IMG/VR virus record: IMGVR_UViG_3300037189_012624
Location: 1 to 24,829 of that record
DNA: 24,829 bases
Reading direction: 5' to 3' (one strand)
Origin: a virus
Below, piece by piece: positions 8,082-14,497 of this stretch; the stretch's first letter is position 1, and the number at the start of each line of letters is the position of its first letter. The translations under genes and the position numbers were made by a program. The notes under the pieces are model-generated. The model searched no databases. It was not told where the DNA came from and saw nothing but the letters and a program-made list of their open reading frames with translations.

Positions 8082-8706
8082 TTACACAATCAAACCCATA
8101 GCGTCAAAAGACGCAAACGAGATGGTGGTTGAGAACCACTATCTCCACCGTCGCGCATCTACAATGTTTGCGTTTGGCTTATTCGACGGTGAAGAAATGA
8201 TTGGTTGCGTTATCTATGGAAAGCCAGCATCACCTAGCGTTTGTGTTGGTGTGTGTGGTCCAGACGAATCTAGTCAAGTCTTAGAACTAACTCGTCTTTG
8301 GATAAAAGATGGAACTCCAAAGAACACGGAGTCTTATCTCATAGGTCGAACCTTGAGACTGCTACCTAAAGAAAAAGATATAGTAGTTTCTTATGCTGAA
8401 ATTCAAGCAGGTCATATTGGAATTGTCTATCAAGCAACCAACTGGATTTACACAGGTGTGTCTGACCGCCATGTTGAGTGGAGACTTGATGGTCTAACTG
8501 GTTCGCACTCTCGCCATATTTTTGATGAGCACGGTGGAGTGAATGGTGCAAAAGCATACTACGGTGATAGACTTGAAAGACACGAGCGACCCCGAAAGCA
8601 TCGCTATGTGTATTTCAACTCTTCTTCAAAACAGAGGAAGAAAGAACTGCTGGATAAGTTGAGATACAAAATCCAGCCTTATCCGAAAAGAGAAACAACA
8701 ATATGA
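8062..8706 (+). CDS. Mom-like DNA modification acyltransferase (second paralogue)
   Basis: 214 aa from ATG 8062; this start fits the overlap with the zinc-ribbon gene better than ATG 8014, which would run through most of it. Family features: an early NHYLHRRAS motif (H26, H29), a GNAT-like strand (FGLFDGEEMIGCVIYGKPAS), LELTRLWIKDGTPKNTESYL, and SYAEIQAGHIGIVYQATNWIYTG near residues 110-132. This is the arrangement of phage Mom-like proteins, which in Mu convert adenine to a carbamoylmethyl-type base and block restriction. It ends in a basic tail (SSSKQRKKELLDKLRYK) suited to DNA contact. The stop overlaps the next start as ATGA. Family assignment is fairly secure; actual modification is not shown. 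Confidence 0.85.
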   Translation: MKTRVIDYTIKPIASKDANEMVVENHYLHRRASTMFAFGLFDGEEMIGCVIYGKPASPSVCVGVCGPDESSQVLELTRLWIKDGTPKNTESYLIGRTLRLLPKEKDIVVSYAEIQAGHIGIVYQATNWIYTGVSDRHVEWRLDGLTGSHSRHIFDEHGGVNGAKAYYGDRLERHERPRKHRYVYFNSSSKQRKKELLDKLRYKIQPYPKRETTI

Positions 8707-9104
8707 GTTGGTTCAAAAACCCATTCAAGCGGAAGCCTCAGCGTCTCCCAGCCCGCGACCACACTGGTCGTTTCCTAACCAACGGTAAAGGCGAAATGCT
8801 TTACAGTGATTCCCCAGCGGAAGAGATTGCTAAGGCAAAAGCAAAAGCGTTGAAGCACGACAAAGAACGAGTAATCGCAAGTATCAATCTCGCAATTGAG
8901 AAGAAGAAAAACTCCAACTCCAATCCCAACTGTGGTTGCGATGTCTCTCTGAAGAAGTGTGGCTGCTCGGCAAAACCAGCACCCGCTAAAAAGGCATCTG
9001 CTAAAAAGGCACCAGCAAAGTCAACTGAAAAGAAGACCGCTATCAAAAAAGATATTGCTGATGCTCCAGTAGCGAAGAAGAAGCCAACACCAAAAAAGAA
9101 GTAG
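8703..9104 (+). CDS. Lys/Ala-rich protein with histone-H1-like tail
   Basis: 133 aa, start ATG 8703 overlapping the previous stop (ATGA). The N-terminus is basic (MSWFKNPFKRKPQRLPARDHTGRF), the middle helical (AEEIAKAKAKALKHDKERV), then a Cys cluster (CGCDVSLKKCGCSAK) leads into a low-complexity tail of Lys, Ala and Pro ending KKKPTPKKK. Such tails resemble histone H1 or bacterial nucleoid proteins and suggest binding to DNA or another polyanion. It is the last gene of the cassette and is followed by a clear terminator. Almost the same tail occurs on the membrane protein at 673-921. Function is inferred from composition only. Confidence 0.75.
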   Translation: MSWFKNPFKRKPQRLPARDHTGRFLTNGKGEMLYSDSPAEEIAKAKAKALKHDKERVIASINLAIEKKKNSNSNPNCGCDVSLKKCGCSAKPAPAKKASAKKAPAKSTEKKTAIKKDIADAPVAKKKPTPKKK

Positions 9105-9128
9105 TTTCAAAAACACTTTTCAAAAAAG

Positions 9129-9169
9129 TCCTCGTAAAATTAGAATCCTTGATTTTACGGGGATTTTTT
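9129..9169 (+). terminator. Intrinsic terminator of the modification cassette
   Basis: TCCTCGTAAAAT (9129-9140) pairs with ATTTTACGGGGA (9152-9163), including G-U pairs, across an 11-nt loop, and is followed by six T. It lies 24 nt after the stop of the Lys-rich gene and separates the cassette from the structured leader downstream. Confidence 0.85.
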
Positions 9170-9189
9170 ATTGTTTGTAAATGAAAAAG

Positions 9190-9365
9190 GTACCCCGGTC
9201 ACTCACCAGGGGCAAAATTTCGCCCAAAGCAGATTTCGCGGATAGCGTATAGTGAGAACTGTCGGATTCTAGTCCGATGGGTAGAGACAACTTCAAACTG
9301 CGAGCGCATCGCAAAGTTATGGGTTGGGCGGTCAGCAGTCTCTCCCCAGACTGGCCGCTCAACTC
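9190..9365 (+). ncRNA. Structured leader upstream of terminase-like gene
   Basis: The 200 bp before the ATG at 9386 carry no gene but four hairpins in series: CCCCGGT/ACCAGGGG (about 9193-9211), TCGGA/TCCGA around TTCTAG (about 9269-9284), TGCGA/TCGCA (about 9299-9313), and a long stem GTTGGGCGGTC...GGCCGCTCAAC (9323-9363), whose upper part AGTCT/AGACT closes on CTCCCC with a 3-nt bulge. There is no T-tract, so it is not an ordinary terminator. It may be a 5' leader or a small RNA. No match to a known RNA family or tRNA cloverleaf was seen. Confidence 0.4.
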
Positions 9366-9385
9366 TTAAACAGAGGACACGATTT

Positions 9386-10306
9386 ATGTCAGACGAACTT
9401 GAGAGAGACCCCTTCTCAAAACCTGAGTTGGAATTACCAGATGTCCAAATCGACACCCCTATCAACCTCAGACCTGACCTCAGCCTCCACGGAATCGAAG
9501 AGACAGACCGTGGCGTATGTCTAGACACATTTGAAAACAGGCAAGCATTGCGTCGAGCGAAGTTCAACTGGCTTCCTGTCTACGCCCTTAATGGCGTTCC
9601 TACTGGTTTGATTCAAGCACTGTCTCCTGAGATGCAATCTCAACAGCGTCTACTTTCTCTTGACGAAAAGGTAGCCATCTTGGTCGAACCTGATGATAAA
9701 AATTCTGATTATATAACTGGCTATAACCTAATAGCCGAGTCAGCAGCAGACTACATCGCTCCGCCTTGGGTACTGGGCGCGACACGCGCTTGGGCTAAGC
9801 AACAGAACTCGGGCGATTTAGCGCATGGAAAAAAGGAACTCCCTCTTCCTAAACGCTGTAAAGCAATCAAAGATGATGGCATCAGATGTCAACTCTGGTC
9901 TGGCGGGCGTGGAGCAGATGACGGTCTATGTCGCGTTCACTTGGGCTCACTAAGGAATAAACCTACCGACTCAGTGGAGCGTGCTCGTTCCCGTTTGACA
10001 CAAGCCACCCCCTCCGCCGTTGATGTTCTCGAACAACTTATGGACAACGCAGAGTCCGAACCCGTCAAACTCAAAGCGGCCACCGAAATCCTAGACCGTG
10101 CTGGTATTCGTGCTGGTATCGACATCAATACCGATGTCACTCTCGATGTCCGCCCTGCTGCCTCAATTATTGCTGAGCGTCTACAACGGTTAGCCACAAA
10201 CGCAATTGAAGCGCAGCGGCGTTTCCAAGCGACCCAAGAGCCAGAGACAGTTATAGTAGAAGAACAAGTCGAAGACGCAGAGGTAGTAGAAGATGACGCT
10301 AAGTGA
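9386..10306 (+). CDS. Putative terminase small subunit / DNA-binding protein
   Basis: 306 aa, ATG 9386 with AGAGGA 9 nt upstream. The N-terminal half is unassigned. Residues about 155-195 hold a short Cys/His motif (KRCKAIKDDGIRCQLW, GLCRVHLGS), seen in actinophage DNA-binding proteins. Residues about 205-250 (SAVDVLEQLMDNAESEPVKLKAATEILDRAGI) match the helical ending common in small terminase subunits of such phages, followed by an acidic tail (VIVEEQVEDAEVVEDDAK). A small terminase would recognise the packaging site and load the large subunit, which is not in the window. Other DNA-binding roles remain possible. Its end overlaps the next gene by 14 bp. Confidence 0.6.
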   Translation: MSDELERDPFSKPELELPDVQIDTPINLRPDLSLHGIEETDRGVCLDTFENRQALRRAKFNWLPVYALNGVPTGLIQALSPEMQSQQRLLSLDEKVAILVEPDDKNSDYITGYNLIAESAADYIAPPWVLGATRAWAKQQNSGDLAHGKKELPLPKRCKAIKDDGIRCQLWSGGRGADDGLCRVHLGSLRNKPTDSVERARSRLTQATPSAVDVLEQLMDNAESEPVKLKAATEILDRAGIRAGIDINTDVTLDVRPAASIIAERLQRLATNAIEAQRRFQATQEPETVIVEEQVEDAEVVEDDAK

Positions 10307-10502
10307 AGTAATAGACCAGATGGTCGACCTCACTAACGGACTTCACGAAGATGTCAAACAAGCATCTAATCGCGTCGAGCACATCAGACTGACGGCACGG
10401 GCAAACGAAGCGGTCAACATTCTTCACGACCTTATGCTTCTCCAGGATGACCGAAACCAGGATACGACAGATGACGAAACCAAAACAGCCGACGGCGAGT
10501 GA
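10293..10502 (+). CDS. Small helical protein overlapping terminase-like gene
   Basis: 69 aa, ATG 10293 overlapping the stop of the previous gene, with GAGG upstream in the acidic tail codons. The sequence is helical and polar (LSEVIDQMVDLTNGLHEDVKQA, ANEAVNILHDLMLLQDDRN), ending in an acidic Thr/Asp-rich tail. There is no recognised domain. The next gene starts inside it, so three consecutive genes here overlap and are probably translated in a coupled way. Its last codons include ACGGCGAGT, a near copy of the dispersed ACGGYNNGC word. Confidence 0.6.
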   Translation: MTLSEVIDQMVDLTNGLHEDVKQASNRVEHIRLTARANEAVNILHDLMLLQDDRNQDTTDDETKTADGE

Positions 10503-11247
10503 ACTCCGCGAGCGCTTCATAAATAAAGCATTAGAGTACACGGGATACGAATCACCCAACGGCATGGAAAATATCTTTGGCCAGCGTCGGGGTCTAAACG
10601 GCAAGCCTTGGAACGGTATCTTTATTGATGTCGTCGCTGGAGAAGCGGGTATCCGTTTACCCGTAGCACACACGGTGTCGACGGTAGCCTTGGGGTTCTA
10701 CCTGGGTAGGGGTTTTTTCCATGTAAGACCACGGCGAGGAGATATAGTCTTCCTTCAAACCTCAACGGCAAGCGAGTTCGGCTCGCCACATATAGGTATA
10801 GTAACGGATACCTCACGGCACGCCACTGACGGTATTATACAAACGGTAGAGGGTATGACGGCAAGCCAAAATCAACGGCAAGCGAAAACCCCAACGGGTG
10901 TCTATGTGCGTACCCGTCATCAGTCTGAGGTTATTGGGTATGGTCGCCCAAAATATGTAACGGCAAGCCAATTAGTAGGAAACCTAGACGCCCCAACGGT
11001 GAGCACTGCACAAGTGCGTAAAGGTATGAAGCATAAGAGCATCATTCTGGTACAACTTGCGTTGACGCAAGTGACTGGGATTACTCGTTTCCAAAGAGGG
11101 CACTTTGATACAAAGACCATACTTGCGTACTCAAAGTTCCAAAGAGACATTGGATATGTTGGCATCTCTGCATCTGGTGATGCTGACTTCAATTCATTGA
11201 AACTGTTGGGCGAACTTACTGGGTTCTTCAACGCAAAACAGACATAG
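10471..11247 (+). CDS. Endolysin-like protein: CHAP-type domain plus peptidoglycan-binding tail
   Basis: 258 aa from ATG 10471 (ATG 10447 also possible). Residues about 10-160 follow the plan of CHAP/NlpC-type hydrolases: GKPWNGIFIDVVAGEAGI, then RPRRGDIVFLQTS, SPHIGIVTD (H107) and IQTVEG. At the place of the catalytic Cys in the usual PWC motif this protein has Asn48. Residues about 181-258 resemble a peptidoglycan-binding helical domain (VRKGMKHKSIILVQLAL, GHFDTKTILAYSKFQRDIGY). It could be a non-canonical or inactive cell-wall protein, or a virion-associated one. The gene holds seven exact ACGGYNNGC words, read as TAS or TVS codons, far denser than its neighbours. Confidence 0.75.
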   Translation: MTKPKQPTASELRERFINKALEYTGYESPNGMENIFGQRRGLNGKPWNGIFIDVVAGEAGIRLPVAHTVSTVALGFYLGRGFFHVRPRRGDIVFLQTSTASEFGSPHIGIVTDTSRHATDGIIQTVEGMTASQNQRQAKTPTGVYVRTRHQSEVIGYGRPKYVTASQLVGNLDAPTVSTAQVRKGMKHKSIILVQLALTQVTGITRFQRGHFDTKTILAYSKFQRDIGYVGISASGDADFNSLKLLGELTGFFNAKQT

Positions 11248-11670
11248 CACGAGGCAGCGACATTTATTTTTGACGCATAATTCCTTATGTTATTCCGGGT
11301 TCCCAGGGTCCCAGGGAAGTTCGGGAAATCGGGAAATGTAACAAATTCATAACGGCTTATGCTTTTAACTTGACAAACGGCAAAAACGACTTTAGACTAT
11401 GTCCCATAGTCTAAAGCGAAAAACTGATACATTTCCCCCGGATTCCCAGTAAACATAAGGAATCGACGGCACGGCTAGAATCCTCAAAATTTTTATAATA
11501 AACTCTTATGCTTTAGTGCTGCGAACGGAACCCGCACGAACGCGCGGAAACGGCGAGCGCTTTCCTCAACGGCGAGCGGGTTCCCTCTTTTTCCATGTGC
11601 ATGGAAAAACGGCTAGCCTGGTGAACGGCTTGCGTTATAGACTAAGAACGGCAAGCGATGACGGCGTGCC
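11248..11670 (+). other. Structured, word-rich intergenic region
   Basis: 423 bp without a convincing gene. It holds nested inverted repeats: ATTCCTTATGTT (11280-11291) with AACATAAGGAAT (11452-11463); GGGAAATGTA (11331-11340) with TACATTTCCC (11428-11437); and centrally CTTTAGACTATG (11390-11401) with CATAGTCTAAAG (11405-11416). TTGACA (11370-11375) with TAGACT (11393-11398) at 17 bp forms a strong promoter whose -10 lies inside the central palindrome. From 11550 to 11669 there are six ACGGYNNGC words and a perfect TTTTTCCATG/CATGGAAAAA inverted repeat (11588-11609). Candidates: replication origin, regulatory RNA or operator. Confidence 0.6.
11370..11416 (+). promoter_or_regulatory. Promoter with -10 inside a 12-bp-arm palindrome
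   Basis: TTGACA at 11370-11375, a 17-bp spacer and TAGACT at 11393-11398. The -10 box lies in the left arm of a perfect palindrome (12-bp arms, 3-bp loop, 11390-11416). A protein bound there would block transcription, or the transcript would start inside the hairpin. No gene with a ribosome site follows closely. Confidence 0.6.
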
Positions 11671-11940
11671 ATGTCGAAGAGAAAGATAACGGATATGGAT
11701 TTTGAGGACTGGTTGAAGATTGGGTATGACAACGGGTGGGTTGGTGCCCCCGTATGTGACACACATGACGGCGTGCCAATGACGGCAAGCGAAGAGAAAG
11801 AATTTGAAGAGGGAGACCCGTGTATCAACATACTGCGTCTGTACTCAACGGTAGAGGAAAAGATGCAGGTAGAAGAGAACCACTCTCCATCTGTTTGGCG
11901 TGCAAGTAACCGTGGACTTGGTATCTCAGAACTGGAATAA
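11671..11940 (+). CDS. Conserved phage hypothetical protein (DFEDWLKIG...WVGAPVCDTHDG)
   Basis: 89 aa of a type I recognise as common in actinophages: MDFEDWLKIGYDNGWVGAPV, CDTHDGVPMTASEEKEFEEGDPC, INILRLYST. Two Cys and one His (CDTH, DPC) may bind metal. No function is known. There is no Shine-Dalgarno; the ATG instead follows directly after two ACGGYNNGC words (11648-11656 and 11661-11669), the second one base before the start codon. Two more copies lie inside the gene at 11768 and 11782, encoding part of GVPMTAS. How translation starts here is unclear. Confidence 0.75.
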   Translation: MSKRKITDMDFEDWLKIGYDNGWVGAPVCDTHDGVPMTASEEKEFEEGDPCINILRLYSTVEEKMQVEENHSPSVWRASNRGLGISELE

Positions 11941-11982
11941 ATTCCCAAAATCACACATCTCGTGATGTTTTATGATAAACCT

Positions 11983-12192
11983 ATGAGACACATTGAGATG
12001 CACCTGATAGAAAATAGCAAGGATGTTCAGTCAGCAAATACTGTTGGACTGGAAGTTGACCCTAACGAAACTTGCGAAGAATGTTTCGAGGCTGTTGGCG
12101 AGGTAAATGGAACCTTTGTTCCTTTCGTCTTGCTCCTCGATGACGAGGCAGAGTGGGTTGTTTGCGCTGAGTGCGCGAGTCCTGTGCTCTAA
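11983..12192 (+). CDS. Small CxxC/CxxC zinc-ribbon-like protein, possibly leaderless
   Basis: 69 aa from ATG 11983 (GTG 11962 and ATG 11965 are alternatives). The sequence has two CxxC pairs (ETCEECFEAVGEVNG and EWVVCAECASPVL) framing a hydrophobic beta segment (TFVPFVLLLDD), the layout of a small zinc ribbon. TATGAT at 11971-11976 lies 6 nt before ATG 11983, so a transcript would begin at or next to the start codon. There is no Shine-Dalgarno and no clear -35. A long terminator follows. Confidence 0.65.
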   Translation: MRHIEMHLIENSKDVQSANTVGLEVDPNETCEECFEAVGEVNGTFVPFVLLLDDEAEWVVCAECASPVL

Positions 12193-12208
12193 CTCCTGAG
12201 GTCCCTCC

Positions 12209-12272
12209 ACCTGGGCTGCTCTTTTTTCCATGCAGAGATGTTGCATGGAAAAAGCGCAGACCCGGGTTTTTT
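12209..12272 (+). terminator. Long intrinsic terminator with CCATGCA/TGCATGG stem
   Basis: ACCTGGGCTGCTC followed by TTTTTTCCATGCA pairs almost completely with TGCATGGAAAAAG followed by CGCAGACCCGGGT (arms 12209-12234 and 12242-12267, loop GAGATGT), ending in a run of six T (12267-12272). It closes the unit ending at 12192. The upper stem is the TTTTTCCATGC word met elsewhere in the window. Confidence 0.8.
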
Positions 12273-12337
12273 GCTTCTGACGCGATTCTCTTTTTGCTTA
12301 TGTTCTTCCGGGATGGGCTTCTCGAAGATTTCGCTGT

Positions 12338-12378
12338 GAGCGAACAAACTTGACATTGGGAATAATTTACGAAACAAT
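12338..12378 (+). promoter_or_regulatory. Promoter for the 12418 gene
   Basis: TTGACA (12350-12355) begins the shared block TTGACATTGGGAATAA; AACAAT (12373-12378) sits 17 bp downstream as a weak -10. GAGCGAACAA (12338-12347) directly upstream recurs before the TTGACATT promoters at 17139 and 19824. Confidence 0.6.
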
Positions 12379-12417
12379 CTAGTTATCAGTAGTATGACAA
12401 ATGACAAAGGAGACGCA

Positions 12418-12651
12418 ATGTCCACACCAAAGTATCCACACATCAAGGTGACTACCCACCATCGAGCAACTGACCCTATGGCAGTTCTTATGGCAGTGTC
12501 GCACGCAATGAAAGACGCTGGGGTTCCGACCTCTGACTGCATCGAGTATCTCGACAATGTCATGGGTATCATTCAGAATAGTGAGACCAATGCAAAGCGA
12601 GCAGTCGCTGTAGCAAAGGAATCACTCAAGTGGGTAGCACTCACTGATTAA
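12418..12651 (+). CDS. Hypothetical protein
   Basis: 77 aa from ATG 12418, chosen over ATG 12394 because AAAGGAGA lies at the right distance. It is helical (AVLMAVSHAMKDAGVPTSD, NAKRAVAVAKESLKWVAL) after a His-rich N-terminus (YPHIKVTTHHRATDP), and has a single Cys. No known family. It is a single-gene unit with its own promoter at 12350 and is followed by another promoter at 12720. Its stop is followed by a weak CACTGA/TCAGTG hairpin with no T-tract. Confidence 0.75.
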   Translation: MSTPKYPHIKVTTHHRATDPMAVLMAVSHAMKDAGVPTSDCIEYLDNVMGIIQNSETNAKRAVAVAKESLKWVALTD

Positions 12652-12719
12652 ATGTCAGTGGGTGTCTATACACTCAAAAGAGTCAAGCAACACGCCAAAA
12701 AAGATTTTTGGAAATGTAC

Positions 12720-12797
12720 TTGACAAGCGATTGAATCTATGGTTCAATTTCTAATAACAACAAAAAACAGTGTTCTAACTAAGGAGACCAAAACACT
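12720..12797 (+). promoter_or_regulatory. Promoter and hairpin leader of the 12798 gene
   Basis: TTGACA (12720-12725), 17 bp, TTCAAT (12743-12748); ATTGAA/TTCAAT arms flank the spacer. AGTGTT (12769-12774) pairs with AACACT (12792-12797), placing the AAGGAG site in the loop and the base of the stem directly against the ATG at 12798. Confidence 0.6.
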
Positions 12798-13301
12798 ATG
12801 AACGCAAAGACAGAAAAGGACTGCGCTGGCAAGGCGCTGTACCTAGAGTTCCGCAAGGAGAACTACACCTATCAGGTGATAGTAACTCCACCTGCCATCG
12901 ATGTCGAGGGCAACTATGTTCCTGCTAGCGTGATGGAACGACGCATTTCGTCGTGGCATCCTCGTCGCAACTGGAACTTCAGTTCGATTCCGACTAACGC
13001 AGAGTTCGCTATTCAGCGCACTGCTGTTGGTGGATTCGAGCAACTAGATGTAGAGACTGCTCAACACAAAGGTGCGCAGCACATCAATCGTCTGCTTGCT
13101 CGCACACTAGACTCTCTCTTCCACAAGGGTTGGACTTTGTTCCAGCAAGCAGTGGCAGTAGAGACCACTTACAAAGACTTGGAACTAATCAAGTCTGGTA
13201 AGACTTCCAATGACCTTGTTCGACGCATCGAGCGTTCACGCAAGTCATTTGGATTCCCAGATGCTTTGTTCGCAGAGCCAGTCGTAGCACCAGTAGCGTA
13301 A
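12798..13301 (+). CDS. Hypothetical protein upstream of MoxR-like ATPase
   Basis: 167 aa, ATG 12798 with AAGGAGA upstream. The first half is beta-rich (ALYLEFRKENYTYQVIVTPPA, SSWHPRRNWNFSSIP), the second helical (HINRLLARTLDSLFHKGWTLF, DLVRRIERSRKSFGF). No catalytic motif and no match to a family I know. It lies 21 bp before the AAA+ gene with no visible terminator between, so it may share its transcript and work with it. It ends in an Ala/Val/Pro-rich tail (AEPVVAPVA). Confidence 0.75.
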   Translation: MNAKTEKDCAGKALYLEFRKENYTYQVIVTPPAIDVEGNYVPASVMERRISSWHPRRNWNFSSIPTNAEFAIQRTAVGGFEQLDVETAQHKGAQHINRLLARTLDSLFHKGWTLFQQAVAVETTYKDLELIKSGKTSNDLVRRIERSRKSFGFPDALFAEPVVAPVA

Positions 13302-13322
13302 TTAGTTAGGAGACCATACATT

Positions 13323-14348
13323 ATGACTACACCAATCGCAGGAACCCCACAAGCGTGGGTCGCTGACCAAGTTCGTTTCAACGCGAACCTACCTACTCTG
13401 CTCAACGCAGTTGTAGGACAGACTCTCAACTCAGTTGTTGCGTCTGACCTTAACCTTGTATTTGACGACAAAACCGGGAAAGCAGTTATTCGCAATCGCG
13501 ATGGCGCTGCCCCAGCGAGGAACAAGATGAAAGCAGTCGATGCTCTTGAGGGCGAGGCATTTTACTTACGACCAAATGGTCACAAGTATTTCACTCGTGC
13601 TTGGGGTCAGCACACTGATGTTGAGGTTGCTCGCAACCAGCGCATCAGCGAGCGCGGAAAATCCATCTTGCTCTATGGCGCACCGGGCACTGGCAAGACT
13701 GCTATGTTCGAGGGCGCTTTTGGCGACGAACTAATCACTGTTCTCGGAACTGGCGACACTGAAGTTGGCGACCTTGTTGGTGGCTATGTTCAGACAATCG
13801 CTGGTGGATTCGAGTGGGTCGATGGTCCACTTGTCCAAGCAGCAGAGCAGGGTAAAGTCTTGCTCATTGACGAGATTGGTCTGATTGACCCTAAGGTCTT
13901 GTCTGTTGTTTATGGCTTGATGGATGGTCGTAAGGAACTCAAAGTAACTGCTAACCCTGAGCGAGCAATCGTAAAGGCGAAAGATGGTTTCTTTGTAGTT
14001 GCTGCGACTAACCCTAACGCGCCGGGAGTTGTTCTCTCTGAGGCACTTCTATCTCGTTTCGGAATCCAAGCAGAAATGACAACTGACTGGACACTCGCAA
14101 CCAAGTTGGGAGTTCCATCACTCGCTGTTACTTGCGCTCAGAACCTTGCAAAAAAGCAGAAGAGCGATGAAGTTTCTTGGGCGCCGCAGATGCGTGAACT
14201 CTTGGACTTCAGAGACATTGCTGAAGACCTTGGAACTGAGTGGGCTATCAGCAACTTGATTGCTCAAGCACCTTTCGAGGACAGGGCAATCGTGGCAGAT
14301 GTCTTCACTCGCGTGTTCGCGATGGAAGTAAAGCCAGCCAAAATCTAG
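13323..14348 (+). CDS. MoxR-family AAA+ ATPase
   Basis: 341 aa, ATG 13323 with AGGAG 10 nt upstream. The N-terminal about 110 residues are unassigned. The AAA+ core has Walker A GAPGTGKT (119-126), Walker B VLLIDEIG (179-186), sensor-1 AATNP (227-231) and arginine-finger region LLSRF (242-246), with GDTEVGDLVGGY between them. This is the MoxR/CbbQ type, which couples ATP hydrolysis to remodelling of a partner, usually encoded beside a VWA-domain protein. The next gene is exactly such a VWA protein. The target in phages is unknown; a role in remodelling virion or host complexes is inference. A GGGAGTGGG/CCCACTCCC hairpin follows. Confidence 0.9.
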   Translation: MTTPIAGTPQAWVADQVRFNANLPTLLNAVVGQTLNSVVASDLNLVFDDKTGKAVIRNRDGAAPARNKMKAVDALEGEAFYLRPNGHKYFTRAWGQHTDVEVARNQRISERGKSILLYGAPGTGKTAMFEGAFGDELITVLGTGDTEVGDLVGGYVQTIAGGFEWVDGPLVQAAEQGKVLLIDEIGLIDPKVLSVVYGLMDGRKELKVTANPERAIVKAKDGFFVVAATNPNAPGVVLSEALLSRFGIQAEMTTDWTLATKLGVPSLAVTCAQNLAKKQKSDEVSWAPQMRELLDFRDIAEDLGTEWAISNLIAQAPFEDRAIVADVFTRVFAMEVKPAKI

Positions 14349-14383
14349 GTCTCCCCTAATCGAGATTTTGGTTGTAACAAGGG

Positions 14384-14413
14384 GGGAGTGGGTTGACGAA
14401 AGTCCCCACTCCC
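14384..14413 (+). terminator. GC-rich hairpin after AAA+ gene
   Basis: GGGAGTGGG (14384-14392) pairs perfectly with CCCACTCCC (14405-14413). A T-tract is missing and an A-run follows, so termination may be partial or factor-dependent, allowing some read-through to the VWA gene. Confidence 0.5.
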
Positions 14414-14438
14414 TCTCAAAAAAACTTGGGGAATAAAC

Positions 14439-14467
14439 TTGACAAAACTTTAGTTATACCTAATAAT
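14439..14467 (+). promoter_or_regulatory. Promoter of VWA gene
   Basis: TTGACA (14439-14444), 17-bp spacer, AATAAT (14462-14467). Upstream is GGGAATAAAC, the sequence also found immediately before the -35 boxes at 24236 and, as AATAAAC, at 17514 and 19931. Confidence 0.75.
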
Positions 14468-14497
14468 AGATGTAACGACAAAAGAAAGGCGACTCAA

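Noticed and set aside
10598-11004. ACGG words as Mom target sites
   Set aside because: The known Mu Mom context (S-A-S-N-Y) does not match ACGGYNNGC, so a direct link is unsupported.
12653-12724. A 23-codon frame overlapping the stop at 12651
   Set aside because: No ribosome site; it ends within the -35 box of the next promoter.
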